From JBBSHE01 sp038253325 (GTDB taxonomy: Bacteria > Actinomycetota > Actinomycetes > Propionibacteriales > Nocardioidaceae), in contig JBBSHE010000013.1 of assembly GCA_038253325.1 (NCBI GenBank), positions 1-64,000 of the forward strand: 64,000 nucleotides of DNA. Reading direction: 5' to 3'. Shown here in pieces: positions 42,491 through 51,117 of this stretch (positions are counted from its first letter, which is position 1; every line of letters starts with the position of its first letter). The position numbers and the translations under genes are program-made. Below the pieces are notes generated by a model that worked only from the letters and a program-made list of their open reading frames with translations, made no database searches and was not told the origin of the DNA.

Positions 42491-43261
42491 TCAGCCACCC
42501 GGTGGCTGCCGAATGATCGCGTGCGGTGGAGGGGGCGTCCCGGGCGGGATCTTGTTGAACCCGTCCGGGATTCGCAGGATCTTCCGGTCCGACCATGGCC
42601 AGATGACCGCGATCGCGCGGCCCGTCGCGAGGTCGGTCGGGATGAACGCGGCATCGGGGTTGGCCGGGTCAAGATGCCGAGACGAGTCGCCGGACAGGTA
42701 GCGGTTGTCACCGAGTACGAAGATCCGATGCGCCGGTACGACCACGTCGAACCGGGTGTTGTCGGCAGGTCCGCCCGGCTGCGCGAGGTACGGCTCGGCC
42801 ACTGGATGCCCGTTGATCACCAGCGCTCCCGTCGGCGAGCAGCAGACGACGCGGTCGCCGGGCAGACCGATGAGTCGTTTCACCAGGTAGCCGTGGCCGG
42901 AGTTGGAAAGGACGCCGACGAACTCGAATACCTTGCGGATGGGGCCGGGCTTTTTCGGCTGCTCCTGCGACGACAGCCAACCGCCCGGGTCCTCGAAGAC
43001 GACAACCTCGCCGCGGTCCAGCCCGGACAGCCGTGAGACCAGCAGCCGGTCGCCGACCTCGATCGTCGGGACCATCGAGCGGGACGGGACGAAGAAGGCC
43101 TGCACCACGAACGCCCGAAGCAGCGCGGTGGCGACCAGTGCCACGACGACGACGATGACGAGCTCGCGTGCGGCGCGCCGCGTCGTCGACGGCGTGGGTC
43201 CCACCGGTGCGCCGGCGTCGGCGTCGACCGTGGTGCCCGCGTCGCCCTCAGCGGACGTCAT
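42491..43261 (-). CDS. lepB: Signal peptidase I, second of two tandem copies
   Basis: 256 residues from ATG 43261, lying 14 bases inside the end of the upstream lepB. One N-terminal helix (REL VIVVVVALVATALLRAF region) precedes the catalytic serine in VPSRSMVPTIEVGDRLLV and the lysine in GYLVKRLIGLPGD; the GDNRYLSGDSSRH box is present. It cleaves Sec signal peptides at the outer membrane face. Two lepB genes in tandem are usual here, and the paralogue differs in specificity region. Confidence 0.92.
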   Translation of the reverse strand: MTSAEGDAGTTVDADAGAPVGPTPSTTRRAARELVIVVVVALVATALLRAFVVQAFFVPSRSMVPTIEVGDRLLVSRLSGLDRGEVVVFEDPGGWLSSQEQPKKPGPIRKVFEFVGVLSNSGHGYLVKRLIGLPGDRVVCCSPTGALVINGHPVAEPYLAQPGGPADNTRFDVVVPAHRIFVLGDNRYLSGDSSRHLDPANPDAAFIPTDLATGRAIAVIWPWSDRKILRIPDGFNKIPPGTPPPPHAIIRQPPGG

Positions 43262-44129
43262 CGCGGGCCGTGTTCCGGGCACGCAGACGGCGCAGCAAGG
43301 GAGGCACCGCCAGCAGCGCCAGGCCGGGTGGCGTCGTGACACTGATGAACGATGCGGCCCGGTCGAGAGCCGGGTTGTCGAACGTACCCGGCCGGTGGAT
43401 GAACGCGAACCGGTCGATCGGCCACATCACGACGAAGACCTTGCCGACGACGTCGCTGTCGGGGATGTACCCGCCGCCCGGGTCGCCCGTGTGCGCACGA
43501 GAGTCCGCCGAGTCTTGACGGTTGTCACCCATCACCCACAGGTGTCCTGGCGGCACCACGACGCGGAACTTGGAGTCACACGAACGGCGGGCCAAGGTCA
43601 CGTACGACTTTTCCTCCAGCGGTTGGCCGTTGACCTCGAGGACGCCCGTCGTCGTGCACGCAACCGTGTCGCCACCGACTCCGATCACGCGCTTGACGAG
43701 GTGACCGCCGGTCGGGAAGAGCCCGACCTTTCCGAGCACCTTGGTGACCAGGTTGGTCGGGTTCGCGGCATCCTCTTCCGCCAGCCAGTGTGCCGGGTCG
43801 TCGAACACGACGATGTCACCACGATGGATGTCTCCGAACCAATACGACCACTTCTCGACCAGAATCCGGTCGTTGACGTGGAGCGTGTCCCGCATCGAGC
43901 CGGACGGGATGTAGAACGCCTGGACGAAGAACGTCTTGACGATCAGCGCCAAGATGAGCGCCAATCCGACGAGCAGGATGCTCTCCTGCCAGGCCGGCAT
44001 CCGGCGCCGCGGTAGCCGGCGCGATCCCGGCCGCACGGGTGGCCGGGCGGACGTCACGACACCGGTGGGTTCGGCAGTCGAGCTGCCGTCGACCTCAGCG
44101 CCGACGTCGTACGACGAGTCCCGAGTCAC
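43248..44129 (-). CDS. lepB: Signal peptidase I, first copy
   Basis: 293 residues. Transmembrane helix ILLVGLALILALIVKTFFVQA, catalytic serine in IPSGSMRDTLHVNDRILVEK, lysine in HLVKRVIGVGGD and MGDNRQDSADSRAH box. A longer extracytoplasmic insert and a second C-terminal hydrophobic stretch (GLALLAVPPLL) distinguish it from its neighbour. 23 bases downstream of rplS. Confidence 0.93.
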   Translation of the reverse strand: MTRDSSYDVGAEVDGSSTAEPTGVVTSARPPVRPGSRRLPRRRMPAWQESILLVGLALILALIVKTFFVQAFYIPSGSMRDTLHVNDRILVEKWSYWFGDIHRGDIVVFDDPAHWLAEEDAANPTNLVTKVLGKVGLFPTGGHLVKRVIGVGGDTVACTTTGVLEVNGQPLEEKSYVTLARRSCDSKFRVVVPPGHLWVMGDNRQDSADSRAHTGDPGGGYIPDSDVVGKVFVVMWPIDRFAFIHRPGTFDNPALDRAASFISVTTPPGLALLAVPPLLRRLRARNTARDDVR

Positions 44130-44152
44130 CTCGCGAGCCTACCTTCAGGGGT

Positions 44153-44515
44153 TCACCGGGCCGCGTGCGATTCGCGCTTTTCCTTGATCTTTGCTGCCTT
44201 GCCTCGCAGATTGCGCAGGTAGTAGAGCTTCGCCCGGCGGACGTCACCGCGGGTGACGACTTCGACCCGGTCGATGATCGGCGTGTTGAACGGGAACGTA
44301 CGCTCGACGCCGACTCCGAAGCTGACCTTGCGCACCGTGAACGTACGACCGACGCCGGCACCCTGTTGTCGGATGCACACACCTTGAAAGACCTGGATCC
44401 GGGAACGGTTGCCTTCGACCACGCGGACGTGGACCTTGACGGTGTCACCAGGGCGGAAATCGGGGATGTCATCGCGAATCGAGCTCGCAGCGAGCGCATC
44501 GAGGGGATGGGACAT
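44153..44515 (-). CDS. rplS: 50S ribosomal protein L19
   Basis: 120 residues from ATG 44515. FRPGDTVKVHVRVVEGNRSRIQ, RTFTVRKVSFGVGVERTFP and the C-terminal RAKLYYLRNLRGKAAKIKE are diagnostic. Lies 218 bases after trmD, so it probably has its own promoter in addition to read-through. Confidence 0.95.
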   Translation of the reverse strand: MSHPLDALAASSIRDDIPDFRPGDTVKVHVRVVEGNRSRIQVFQGVCIRQQGAGVGRTFTVRKVSFGVGVERTFPFNTPIIDRVEVVTRGDVRRAKLYYLRNLRGKAAKIKEKRESHAAR

Positions 44516-44733
44516 GGCCGTCGCTTCCTTGTCGGTGCCACCGGTCACCCACGTGTCTGTGAAGTGTCGCGTGTCGCGCGGCACCCAGAGTCGCTCGATC
44601 CCCTGTGGCAGATCCGGCTTGCCCGTCGCACGGGCATCTGATGGTGGCGCGCCAGCGGTTCAGTTTGCCACACGGGCGCGGCGGCCACGAAATCGTCGGC
44701 GACCGCTCAGCTCTCGTCGGCACGAGCCCGGCG
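44516..44733 (-). promoter_or_regulatory. trmD-rplS gap with leader hairpin
   Basis: 218 bases without a gene. On the minus strand CAAACT near 44665 could be a -10 for rplS, though the -35 is poor. A perfect stem TGCCCGT-N3-ACGGGCA (44620-44636) follows about 100 bases before the L19 start. Read-through attenuation or a regulatory leader is possible; nothing else is seen. Confidence 0.4.
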
Positions 44734-45441
44734 CTATCGGTCCTCGAGCAGATCCGGCCGGCGTTGCCGGGTCCGCTCGAGAGCCTGCTCCGCGCGCCAG
44801 CGGGCGATCCGCCCGTGGTCTCCCGAGAGCAGGATCTCGGGGACCGAGAGCCCACGCCAGACCGGCGGTTTGGTGTAGACGGGGTGATCCAGCGTGCTGC
44901 CCTGGTGCGACTCCTCGTTGAGGGAGTCCGGGTTGCCGACGAATCCGGGAACCAGGCGCACGACCGCTTCGATGATCGCCATCGCCGCGACCTCGCCGCC
45001 GTTGAGCACGAAGTCCCCGAGGCTGATCTCCTCAACGGGCATCCGGGTCGCGGCCTCGACGACGACCCGCTCGTCGATGCCCTCGTAACGGCCGCAGGCG
45101 AACACCAGATGTCCTCGAGTCGCCAACCGGACAGCCGTGGCCTGGTCGAACCGGCGACCGGCCGGGCTCGTGACGATCAATGTCGGGGGTGCGCGGTCGC
45201 CGGTCACGACGGCGTCACTCACGATGTCGTCGAGCGCCTCCCCCCACGGTTCGGGCCTCATCACCATTCCGGCACCGCCACCATAGGGCGTGTCGTCGAC
45301 GGTCCGGTGGCGGTCGTGCGTCCAATCCCGGAGGTCGTGCACGCGTAGGTCGACCAGCCCGGTCGCGCGGGCTCTTCCCAAGAGCGACAGGTTCAGGGGC
45401 GCGAGGTAGTCGGGAAAGATCGAGACCACGTCGATTCGCAC
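44734..45441 (-). CDS. trmD: tRNA (guanine-37-N1) methyltransferase
   Basis: 235 residues from GTG 45441. RIDVVSIFPDYLAPL, DDTPYGGGAGMVMRPEP, FACGRYEGIDERV and ISLGDFVLNGGEVAAM form the trefoil-knot SAM site; YTKPPVWRGLSVPEILLSGDH is the C-terminal domain. Four bases after rimM. Confidence 0.94.
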   Translation of the reverse strand: MRIDVVSIFPDYLAPLNLSLLGRARATGLVDLRVHDLRDWTHDRHRTVDDTPYGGGAGMVMRPEPWGEALDDIVSDAVVTGDRAPPTLIVTSPAGRRFDQATAVRLATRGHLVFACGRYEGIDERVVVEAATRMPVEEISLGDFVLNGGEVAAMAIIEAVVRLVPGFVGNPDSLNEESHQGSTLDHPVYTKPPVWRGLSVPEILLSGDHGRIARWRAEQALERTRQRRPDLLEDR

Positions 45442-45445
45442 GGGC

Positions 45446-45958
45446 TCAGCTTCCGTCGGCCGAGTCGAGCAGCCCCGGGCGTTCCACGACCGAGACCCGT
45501 CCAGCGCCGAGGTCGACATTCGGGACCAGTTCGGTGACGAAGGGAACCAGATGCTCTGTGCCGTTCAGATCGCGGATCGCCAGCAGGTCCTGGCCCGGAA
45601 GATGCAGTACCTCGGCGACCTCGCCGAGCGGCGCCCCCGCCTCCGTGTACGCCGCCAGCCCCACCAGCTGATGGTCGTAGTACTCCGCCGGGTCGTCCGG
45701 GTGCTCGTCGGCGGGGACATCGATCACGAGCATCAGTCCACGCAGGTCCTCGGCCGCTGTGCGGGTGGACACGTCCTCGAACGTGATCAACAGGCGCGAG
45801 CTGTGCCATCTGACTTCGGCGACGGTCAGCGTGCCCTGGTCGGTGTCGAACGACGACCCGACGACGAACCGGCGATCGGGCTCGTCGGTTCGCACGTCGA
45901 CGACGACGTCTCCGTGGATCCCGTGTGCCCGGGTGATCTTGCCGACGACGACCTCCAC
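45446..45958 (-). CDS. rimM: 16S rRNA processing protein RimM
   Basis: 170 residues from GTG 45958. VGKITRAHGIHGDVVVDVRTDEPDRRF opens the N-domain, and EYYDHQLVGLAAYTEAGAPLG starts the PRC-barrel domain. It assists 30S head assembly with S19. Between khpA and trmD. Confidence 0.93.
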   Translation of the reverse strand: MEVVVGKITRAHGIHGDVVVDVRTDEPDRRFVVGSSFDTDQGTLTVAEVRWHSSRLLITFEDVSTRTAAEDLRGLMLVIDVPADEHPDDPAEYYDHQLVGLAAYTEAGAPLGEVAEVLHLPGQDLLAIRDLNGTEHLVPFVTELVPNVDLGAGRVSVVERPGLLDSADGS

Positions 45959-45978
45959 GCGCCGTACTCCGATCGGGT

Positions 45979-46236
45979 TCAGCGTTGCCGGTCGACGTCA
46001 ACGAAGTCGATGCGAACGTTCCGGCCCTCGTCGAGCGCGCTGAACACCGTGCGCAGCGCCGTCGCGGTCCGGCCGGCGCGGCCGATCACCCGGCCCAGGT
46101 CGTCCGGGTGCACCCGGACGACGAGCGTTGGTCCGCTGTTCTTGAACCTGGGGTTAGGGCGACGGCTGCGGACGTCGACGTCGTCGGGATGATCGACGAT
46201 CCCGCGCACCAGGTGCTCGAGCGCCTCCGTCAGCAT
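45979..46236 (-). CDS. khpA: KH-domain RNA-binding protein (KhpA type)
   Basis: 85 residues. LEHLVRGIVDHPDDVDV and VRVHPDDLGRVIGRAGRTATALRTV contain the GxxG loop (GRAG) of a KH domain. It binds RNA and is placed between rpsP and rimM as in most actinobacteria and Firmicutes. Two bases downstream of the rpsP stop. Confidence 0.92.
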   Translation of the reverse strand: MLTEALEHLVRGIVDHPDDVDVRSRRPNPRFKNSGPTLVVRVHPDDLGRVIGRAGRTATALRTVFSALDEGRNVRIDFVDVDRQR

Positions 46237-46238
46237 GT

Positions 46239-46919
46239 CTAGCCCTCGGACCCGGGCTCGATGGCGGCATCGTCGACCTGCGTCTCGGTTGCTGGCGTCT
46301 CGGCTGCCGGCGTCTCTGCTGGCGTCTCGGCTGCCGGCGTCTCAGCCGGCGTCTCGGGTGCCGGCGTCTCCGCTGGCGTCTCGGCTGCCGGCGTCTCCGC
46401 CGCCGTCTCGGCTGCCGGCGTCTCCGCTGGCGTCTCGGCTGCCGGCGTCTCAGCTGCCGGCGTCTCCGCTGGCGTCTCGGCTGCCGGCGTCTCGGGTGCT
46501 GCGGTTTGGGCGGAGGGCGCCTCGACAGACTTGGCGGCCTTCCGTGGTCGGGTCACCGACTCGGTTTTCGGCTCGTTGTGCGCGTCCTTGAGCGCCTCGT
46601 TGAAGAGGTCGGACTTATCCCTTTTCGGCTCAGCGACCTTCAGCGAGCCCTCGGGTACCGGCTCGCCGCGGTGGCGCTGCCAGTCGCCGCTGATCTTGAG
46701 CAGCGCCAGGACAGGCTCGCTCGGCTGGGCACCCACACCCAGCCAGTAGAGTGCCCGTTCGGAGTTGACCTCGATGAGGCTGGGCTCCTCCTTCGGGTGG
46801 TACTTACCGATCTCCTCGATCACCCGCCCGTCGCGCTTCGTGCGGGAGTCGGCAACGACGATGCGGTAGTGAGGCGCACGGATCTTGCCCATGCGCTTGA
46901 GCCTGATCTTGACGGCCAC
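46239..46919 (-). CDS. rpsP: 30S ribosomal protein S16 with a long AETPA-repeat tail
   Basis: 226 residues from GTG 46919. The first ~85 residues are normal S16 (AVKIRLKRMGKIRAPHYRIVVADSR, IEEIGKYHPKEEPS). A basic linker and then about 75 residues of (A)AETPAETP repeats follow. Many actinobacterial S16 proteins have an Ala/Glu/Pro tail; here it is nearly as long as the core. First gene of the rpsP-khpA-rimM-trmD-rplS operon. Confidence 0.93.
   Translation of the reverse strand: MAVKIRLKRMGKIRAPHYRIVVADSRTKRDGRVIEEIGKYHPKEEPSLIEVNSERALYWLGVGAQPSEPVLALLKISGDWQRHRGEPVPEGSLKVAEPKRDKSDLFNEALKDAHNEPKTESVTRPRKAAKSVEAPSAQTAAPETPAAETPAETPAAETPAAETPAETPAAETAAETPAAETPAETPAPETPAETPAAETPAETPAAETPATETQVDDAAIEPGSEG
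46283..46500 (-). repeat. Tandem repeats coding the S16 tail
   Basis: Units of 12 and 15 bases built from GGCGTCTC and GGCTGCC alternate across about 220 bases and encode AETPAETPAAETP. The mixed unit length keeps frame. They are much closer to identical than the flanking DNA. Confidence 0.85.
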
Positions 46920-47012
46920 GTGTGTGTCGTCTCCTTGATTTTGCGGTGGTGGGACCGGCATCGCCCCGAGCGGGCGGGAAAACGCAGTCCGTCGGGCTAC
47001 GAAGCGGGTCCG

Positions 47013-47018
47013 ATTGTC
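47013..47018 (-). promoter_or_regulatory. Possible -10 of the rpsP operon
   Basis: GACAAT on the minus strand, 95 bases before the S16 start, in the 165-base gap that also holds the start of the HIT-like gene. The -35 is not convincing. The rest of the gap shows no other signal. Confidence 0.3.
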
Positions 47019-47084
47019 TCATGGAGCAGCACCTCGGTTCCACTTGGCTGCCCTTGACCATTTCTTTGGTGGATGCTGGCGTGC

Positions 47085-47720
47085 ATGACTGAGCGACCGA
47101 TCGATCCTGCCGAGATCTCGACGTACCACCGCCGGCTGTCCTACGGCGAGCGGATGTCGGCCGAGCCTCTCGTCGGTGGGCCGTTCTTTCCGTTCGACGG
47201 CAACGTCGTGGTTGTGCCTCTGGCCGATCCCGTGGTGCCGGAGCCGCCACGCAACGGCGAGACGCGCGGCGGCGAGTGCTTCCGCTGCGCGAACCCCGAC
47301 GCGTACGTCATCTGGCGCGACGAGCTCTGGAACGCCCATGCCGGGTTCGGGCGCACCGGCCTTCCGGCGGTGGTCGCCCTCGCTCCCAACGACCACATGA
47401 CGCTCGACACCATGCCTCCTCAGGTTGCGGCGACGATGGGCGCGGTCGTGCAGCGCCTTGCGATGGCCATCCGTCGCATCCCCGGCGTCGGCCGCACGCA
47501 CTTCTCTCGTTGGGGGGACGGCAGCGAGCACTTCCACATGTGGTTCCTCGCACGTCCGCTCGGGATGATGCAGCTGCGCGGAGCCGGACTCGCATTCTGG
47601 GACGACATGTTGCCGGACGTACCACCTGGCGAGTACGAAGCCAACCTGCGGACGATCGCCGCAGCGATGGCCGGCCTGGCTCACCAGCCGACGGTCGACC
47701 TTCATCCCGACGAACCCTGA
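47085..47720 (+). CDS. HIT-superfamily-like protein
   Basis: 211 residues from ATG 47085 (ATG 47073 also in frame). The end of the catalytic block reads HFHMWFLARP, resembling the H-x-H-x-W variant of the HIT fold; FRCANPDAYVIWRDELW gives two possible metal cysteines before it. Likely a nucleotide hydrolase or transferase; substrate unknown. It is divergent from rpsP and ends 51 bases before the convergent amidohydrolase. Confidence 0.75.
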   Translation: MTERPIDPAEISTYHRRLSYGERMSAEPLVGGPFFPFDGNVVVVPLADPVVPEPPRNGETRGGECFRCANPDAYVIWRDELWNAHAGFGRTGLPAVVALAPNDHMTLDTMPPQVAATMGAVVQRLAMAIRRIPGVGRTHFSRWGDGSEHFHMWFLARPLGMMQLRGAGLAFWDDMLPDVPPGEYEANLRTIAAAMAGLAHQPTVDLHPDEP

Positions 47721-47723
47721 GCG

Positions 47724-47733
47724 ACGTTAACGT
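47724..47733. other. Short palindrome between convergent genes
   Basis: ACGTTAACGT is self-complementary, and TGCCAT...ATGGCA frames the following 25 bases. Both lie between the HIT-like stop and the amidohydrolase stop. They may help end transcription from both sides; the evidence is weak. Confidence 0.3.
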
Positions 47734-47771
47734 GCCATCTACCACGTAAACATGGCAAACGGCCCCGAGAC

Positions 47772-48848
47772 TCAGGCGACGACCTGGCCCCGGAGGATGA
47801 TCCGGGCCGGGTGGGCGAGGACGCCGGGATCAGCGAGCGGATCCGCGCCGTACACCACGAGGTCGGCGGAGACGCCGGGCGTGAGCGACGGCTCCAGGCC
47901 GAGCCATTCGCGCGCCTTCCAGGAACCGGCCGCGAGCGCATCAAACGCGCTCAGCCCGTACGACGTCAGCTCCTTGATCTCGGTGCCGATCATGCCGTGC
48001 GGAAGGACTCCCCCCGCGTCGGTGCCGGCGTACACCGGAACACCCGCCTCCCACGCCGAGCCGATCCGTTCGAACCGGGTCTCGTGCAGGGCATGCATGT
48101 GCGCTGCGTACGTCGGATACCGTGACTCTCCCGCCTTCGCGTACGCCGGGAAGTTGTTCAATTGAACCGTCGTCGGAACAAGCGCGACCTGGCGTTCGGC
48201 CATCAACGAGATCAGGTCCGGTGACAGACCGCTGCCGTGCTCGATTCCGTCGATGCCCGCGTTCAGCAGGTCCGGCAACGCATCCTCACCGAACACATGT
48301 GCGGTCACGCGAGCGCCGAGCTGGTGCGCGGTATCGATCGCGACCTTCAGCGAGTCCAACGGCCAGCACGGTGCCAGGTCCCCGACGTCGCGGTCGATCC
48401 AGTCTCCCACCAGCTTGACCCATCCATCGCCGCGCTCGGCCTCTTGCGCGACGTATTCCGGGAGGTCCTCGGGTTCGATCTCGTGGGCGTAGTTGCGGAT
48501 GTAGCGGCCCTTGCGGGCCAGGTGACGGCCGGCCCTGATGATCCTCGGCAGGTCGTCGCGATCGTCGATCCACCGCGTATCGGCCGCCGAACCTGCGTCG
48601 CGGAGCAAGAGCACCCCGACATCGCGGTCGGTGATCGCCTGCTGCTCGGCGACGTCATCGGGAACCGCGCCGTGCTCGTCGAGGCCAACGTGGCAGTGCG
48701 CGTCGACGAGTCCCGGAACCACCCATCCTTCGGCGACCAGGTCCGCGTCGGCGAGGGGCCCGTCGACCACGATCCCATCGGCGATCCACAGGTCGCGCGG
48801 CTCCCCCTCGGGCAGCATCGTCCCGCGTACGAGCAGTGCCTGGGTCAT
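47772..48848 (-). CDS. Metal-dependent amidohydrolase
   Basis: 358 residues from ATG 48848. The HxH metal motif is VDAHCHVG. GWVKLVGDW carries a possible carbamylated lysine, VTAHVFGEDALP and GIEHGSGL hold further His ligands, and YAGTDAGG has the catalytic Asp. It belongs to the imidazolonepropionase/prolidase-like group (TatD-unlike, subtype III). It hydrolyses an unknown amide; substrate not deducible. Confidence 0.85.
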   Translation of the reverse strand: MTQALLVRGTMLPEGEPRDLWIADGIVVDGPLADADLVAEGWVVPGLVDAHCHVGLDEHGAVPDDVAEQQAITDRDVGVLLLRDAGSAADTRWIDDRDDLPRIIRAGRHLARKGRYIRNYAHEIEPEDLPEYVAQEAERGDGWVKLVGDWIDRDVGDLAPCWPLDSLKVAIDTAHQLGARVTAHVFGEDALPDLLNAGIDGIEHGSGLSPDLISLMAERQVALVPTTVQLNNFPAYAKAGESRYPTYAAHMHALHETRFERIGSAWEAGVPVYAGTDAGGVLPHGMIGTEIKELTSYGLSAFDALAAGSWKAREWLGLEPSLTPGVSADLVVYGADPLADPGVLAHPARIILRGQVVA

Positions 48849-48912
48849 GAGCGTGACGCTACCGGTCGCCGCCGTGGACGGCCGCTCGATGCCGCTGGTC
48901 ACGGAGCCGTGG

Positions 48913-49370
48913 TCACGCGATCGTCGCGACCACCCCTGCGACGTCGAGCAGGTCGACGATCGTGAACGTTCCGTCCGCCCCGTAGGTGGTGGTCCAGTCC
49001 GGGTCCTGTCGGAGGTACGACTGCCGGTCACCCTTGATGAGCCCGACGAGCACCTCGGCGACGATGCATCCCCCGACGGGTCCGAGATTCTGTCCGTCGG
49101 CCATCACCTCGGCCTCGCGGAGGATGCGGAGGATGTAGAACCACAGCGGAGTGCGCTGGTCGAGATGCAATGCGTGGACATCTGCCAGGTCAGCGGCACC
49201 CAAGACGGGGAGAGACATCGCCCGCGCGACCCGCTGTCCCGACGGCAGCCCCTCGCCAGTGAACGCAGCAGATTCCGGGTCGCCAACGAGGTCGGCGTCG
49301 CCGGAGGCTGCCCCATCAGGTTGAAAAGCACCGAGGACAACGTGGTGTCGATCAACTTGTTCGGACGCAC
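48913..49370 (-). pseudogene. Haem peroxidase (animal-type) C-terminal remnant, frameshifted
   Basis: Two adjacent frames together spell the end of a bacterial animal-type haem peroxidase: RPNKLIDTTLSSVLFNL with SLATRNLLRSLARG, then, one base out of frame, GLPSGQRVARAMSLPVLG, TPLWFYILREAEV and LGPVGGCIVAEVLVGLIKGD. The frames join cleanly if one base is restored in the GGGG run near 49247. The N-terminal ~400 residues (with the haem ligands) are absent; ffh begins immediately upstream. So it is a dead fragment. Confidence 0.65.
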
Positions 49371-49392
49371 GCGTCCGCCGCCAACCGCGGGG

Positions 49393-50973
49393 TCAGAGCA
49401 TATCGCGGAGCTCTTTGGGCAGCTCGAACTTCTCGAGGTCTGCGGCGGTCGGTGCGCGCTGGGGTCCGGCCGTCGGGCCGAACCCGAACGCGGCGGGGCC
49501 ACCGGGCGACCCGGATGAGGTCGGTCCGGACCGGACGGCCGCATCCTGGGCGCGCTTGGCCGGGTTGCCCGAACCGCGTTTCTGCCGAGCCTTCTTGGGA
49601 GCCTGCCGCCCTTTGGACCTGCGGCCACCCGCGACACCCGGAATCCCAGGCATTCCCGGGATGCCGCCGCCGGAGGCCATCGACATCATCATCTTGCGGG
49701 CCTCGAAGAACCGGTCGACGAGTTGGTTGACGTCGGAGGCCGAACGGCCGGAACCCTTGGCGATCCGCAGCCGCCGGGATCCGTCGATGATCTTGGGATT
49801 GTCCCGCTCGGCTGGTGTCATCGACAAGATCAGGGCGCGAATACGATCGATCTCCCGGTCGTCGAAGTTGTCAAGCTGGTCCCTGAACTGTGACATCCCC
49901 GGGATCATGCCCATGATCTTCGAGAGCGAACCCATCTTCTGGACCGCTTGCATCTGCTGGAGGAAGTCGTCGAGCGTGAAGTCGCCGCCCCTGCCCTGAA
50001 GCTTGGCTGCCGCCTTGGCGGCCTCGTCCGCGTCGAACACCTGCTCGGCCTGCTCGATCAGCGTGAGCATGTCGCCCATGCCGAGGATCCGAGACGCCAT
50101 CCGGTCGGGGTGGAAGAGGTCGAAGTCCGTGAGCTTCTCGCCGTTGGAGGCAAACATCACCGGCCGACCGGTGACGCGGGCGACCGACAGGGCTGCGCCA
50201 CCTCGGGCGTCGCCGTCGAGCTTGGCCAGGACCACCGCCGTGAAACCGACGCCGTCGAGAAATGCCTGAGCGGTCCCGACCGCATCCTGACCGATCATCG
50301 CGTCGACCACGAACAACGTCTCGTCGGGGTTCACCGCGTCCCGGATGTCCGCCGCCTGCTGCATCAGCTCCGCGTCGACCCCCAACCGCCCGGCCGTGTC
50401 GACGATCACGACGTCGTACAGCTTGCGCTTCGCCTCGGCGAGGCCGTCACGGGCGACCTTGACCGGGTCACCGACGCCGTTTCCAGGCTCCGGCGCGAAC
50501 ACCGTGACCCCTGCGTTTCCCCCGACGACCTGGAGCTGGGTCACGGCGTTCGGACGCTGCAGGTCCGAGGCCACGAGCAACGGGGCGTGGCCCTGGTTCT
50601 TCAGCCAGAGCCCGAGCTTCCCGGCCAAGGTCGTCTTCCCGGCACCTTGCAGGCCAGCGAGCATGATGACGGTCGGCGGCGTCTTGGCGAACTGCAGCCG
50701 ACGTGTCTCACCGCCGAGGATGGAGACGAGCTCCTCGTTGACGATCTGGATGACTTGCTGAGCGGGGTTCAGAGCCTGGCTGACCTCGGCGGTCTTGGCG
50801 CGCTCGCGTACCTGCTCGACGAACTCGCGTACGACAGGCAGGGCGACGTCGGCCTCGAGCAGCGCGACCCGGATCTCGCGGCATGTCGCGTCGATGTCGG
50901 CGTCGGACAACCGACCTTTGCCGCGCAGGTTCTTGAGCGTCCCTGCAAGGCGGTCTTGGAGCGTGGCGAACAC
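49393..50973 (-). CDS. ffh: Signal recognition particle protein Ffh
   Basis: 526 residues from GTG 50973. G-domain: GLQGAGKTTLAGKL, ASDLQRPNAVTQL, VDTAGRLGVDAELM, AKLDGDARGGAAL. The Met-rich M domain (MGSLSKIMGMIPGMSQF, ARKMMMSMASGGGIPGMP) binds SRP RNA. A basic/Gly-rich tail before the final ELPKELRDML is typical of actinobacteria. It works with FtsY, also in the window. Confidence 0.95.
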   Translation of the reverse strand: MFATLQDRLAGTLKNLRGKGRLSDADIDATCREIRVALLEADVALPVVREFVEQVRERAKTAEVSQALNPAQQVIQIVNEELVSILGGETRRLQFAKTPPTVIMLAGLQGAGKTTLAGKLGLWLKNQGHAPLLVASDLQRPNAVTQLQVVGGNAGVTVFAPEPGNGVGDPVKVARDGLAEAKRKLYDVVIVDTAGRLGVDAELMQQAADIRDAVNPDETLFVVDAMIGQDAVGTAQAFLDGVGFTAVVLAKLDGDARGGAALSVARVTGRPVMFASNGEKLTDFDLFHPDRMASRILGMGDMLTLIEQAEQVFDADEAAKAAAKLQGRGGDFTLDDFLQQMQAVQKMGSLSKIMGMIPGMSQFRDQLDNFDDREIDRIRALILSMTPAERDNPKIIDGSRRLRIAKGSGRSASDVNQLVDRFFEARKMMMSMASGGGIPGMPGIPGVAGGRRSKGRQAPKKARQKRGSGNPAKRAQDAAVRSGPTSSGSPGGPAAFGFGPTAGPQRAPTAADLEKFELPKELRDML

Positions 50974-51014
50974 GGTGTGTCTCGTCCTTCGGCTCTGGGA
51001 ACGGAACGCGGCAA

Positions 51015-51072
51015 AGCCTACCCGCCACCGGTGGACCGGCCGCCGGTCGAACACCGACAGCGGCGGTAGTGT
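51015..51072. promoter_or_regulatory. Back-to-back -10 boxes and a palindrome between ffh and the ABM gene
   Basis: AGCCTA (51015-51020) reads TAGGCT for ffh; TAGTGT (51067-51072) serves the ABM gene. Between them GACCGG-N3-CCGGTC (51034-51048) is a perfect palindrome in the 144-base divergent gap. It could be an operator touching both promoters. Confidence 0.4.
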
Positions 51073-51117
51073 CGGCACAGACCCGAGCGATCGGGATCTT
51101 CATCTCAGGAGCCGCAC

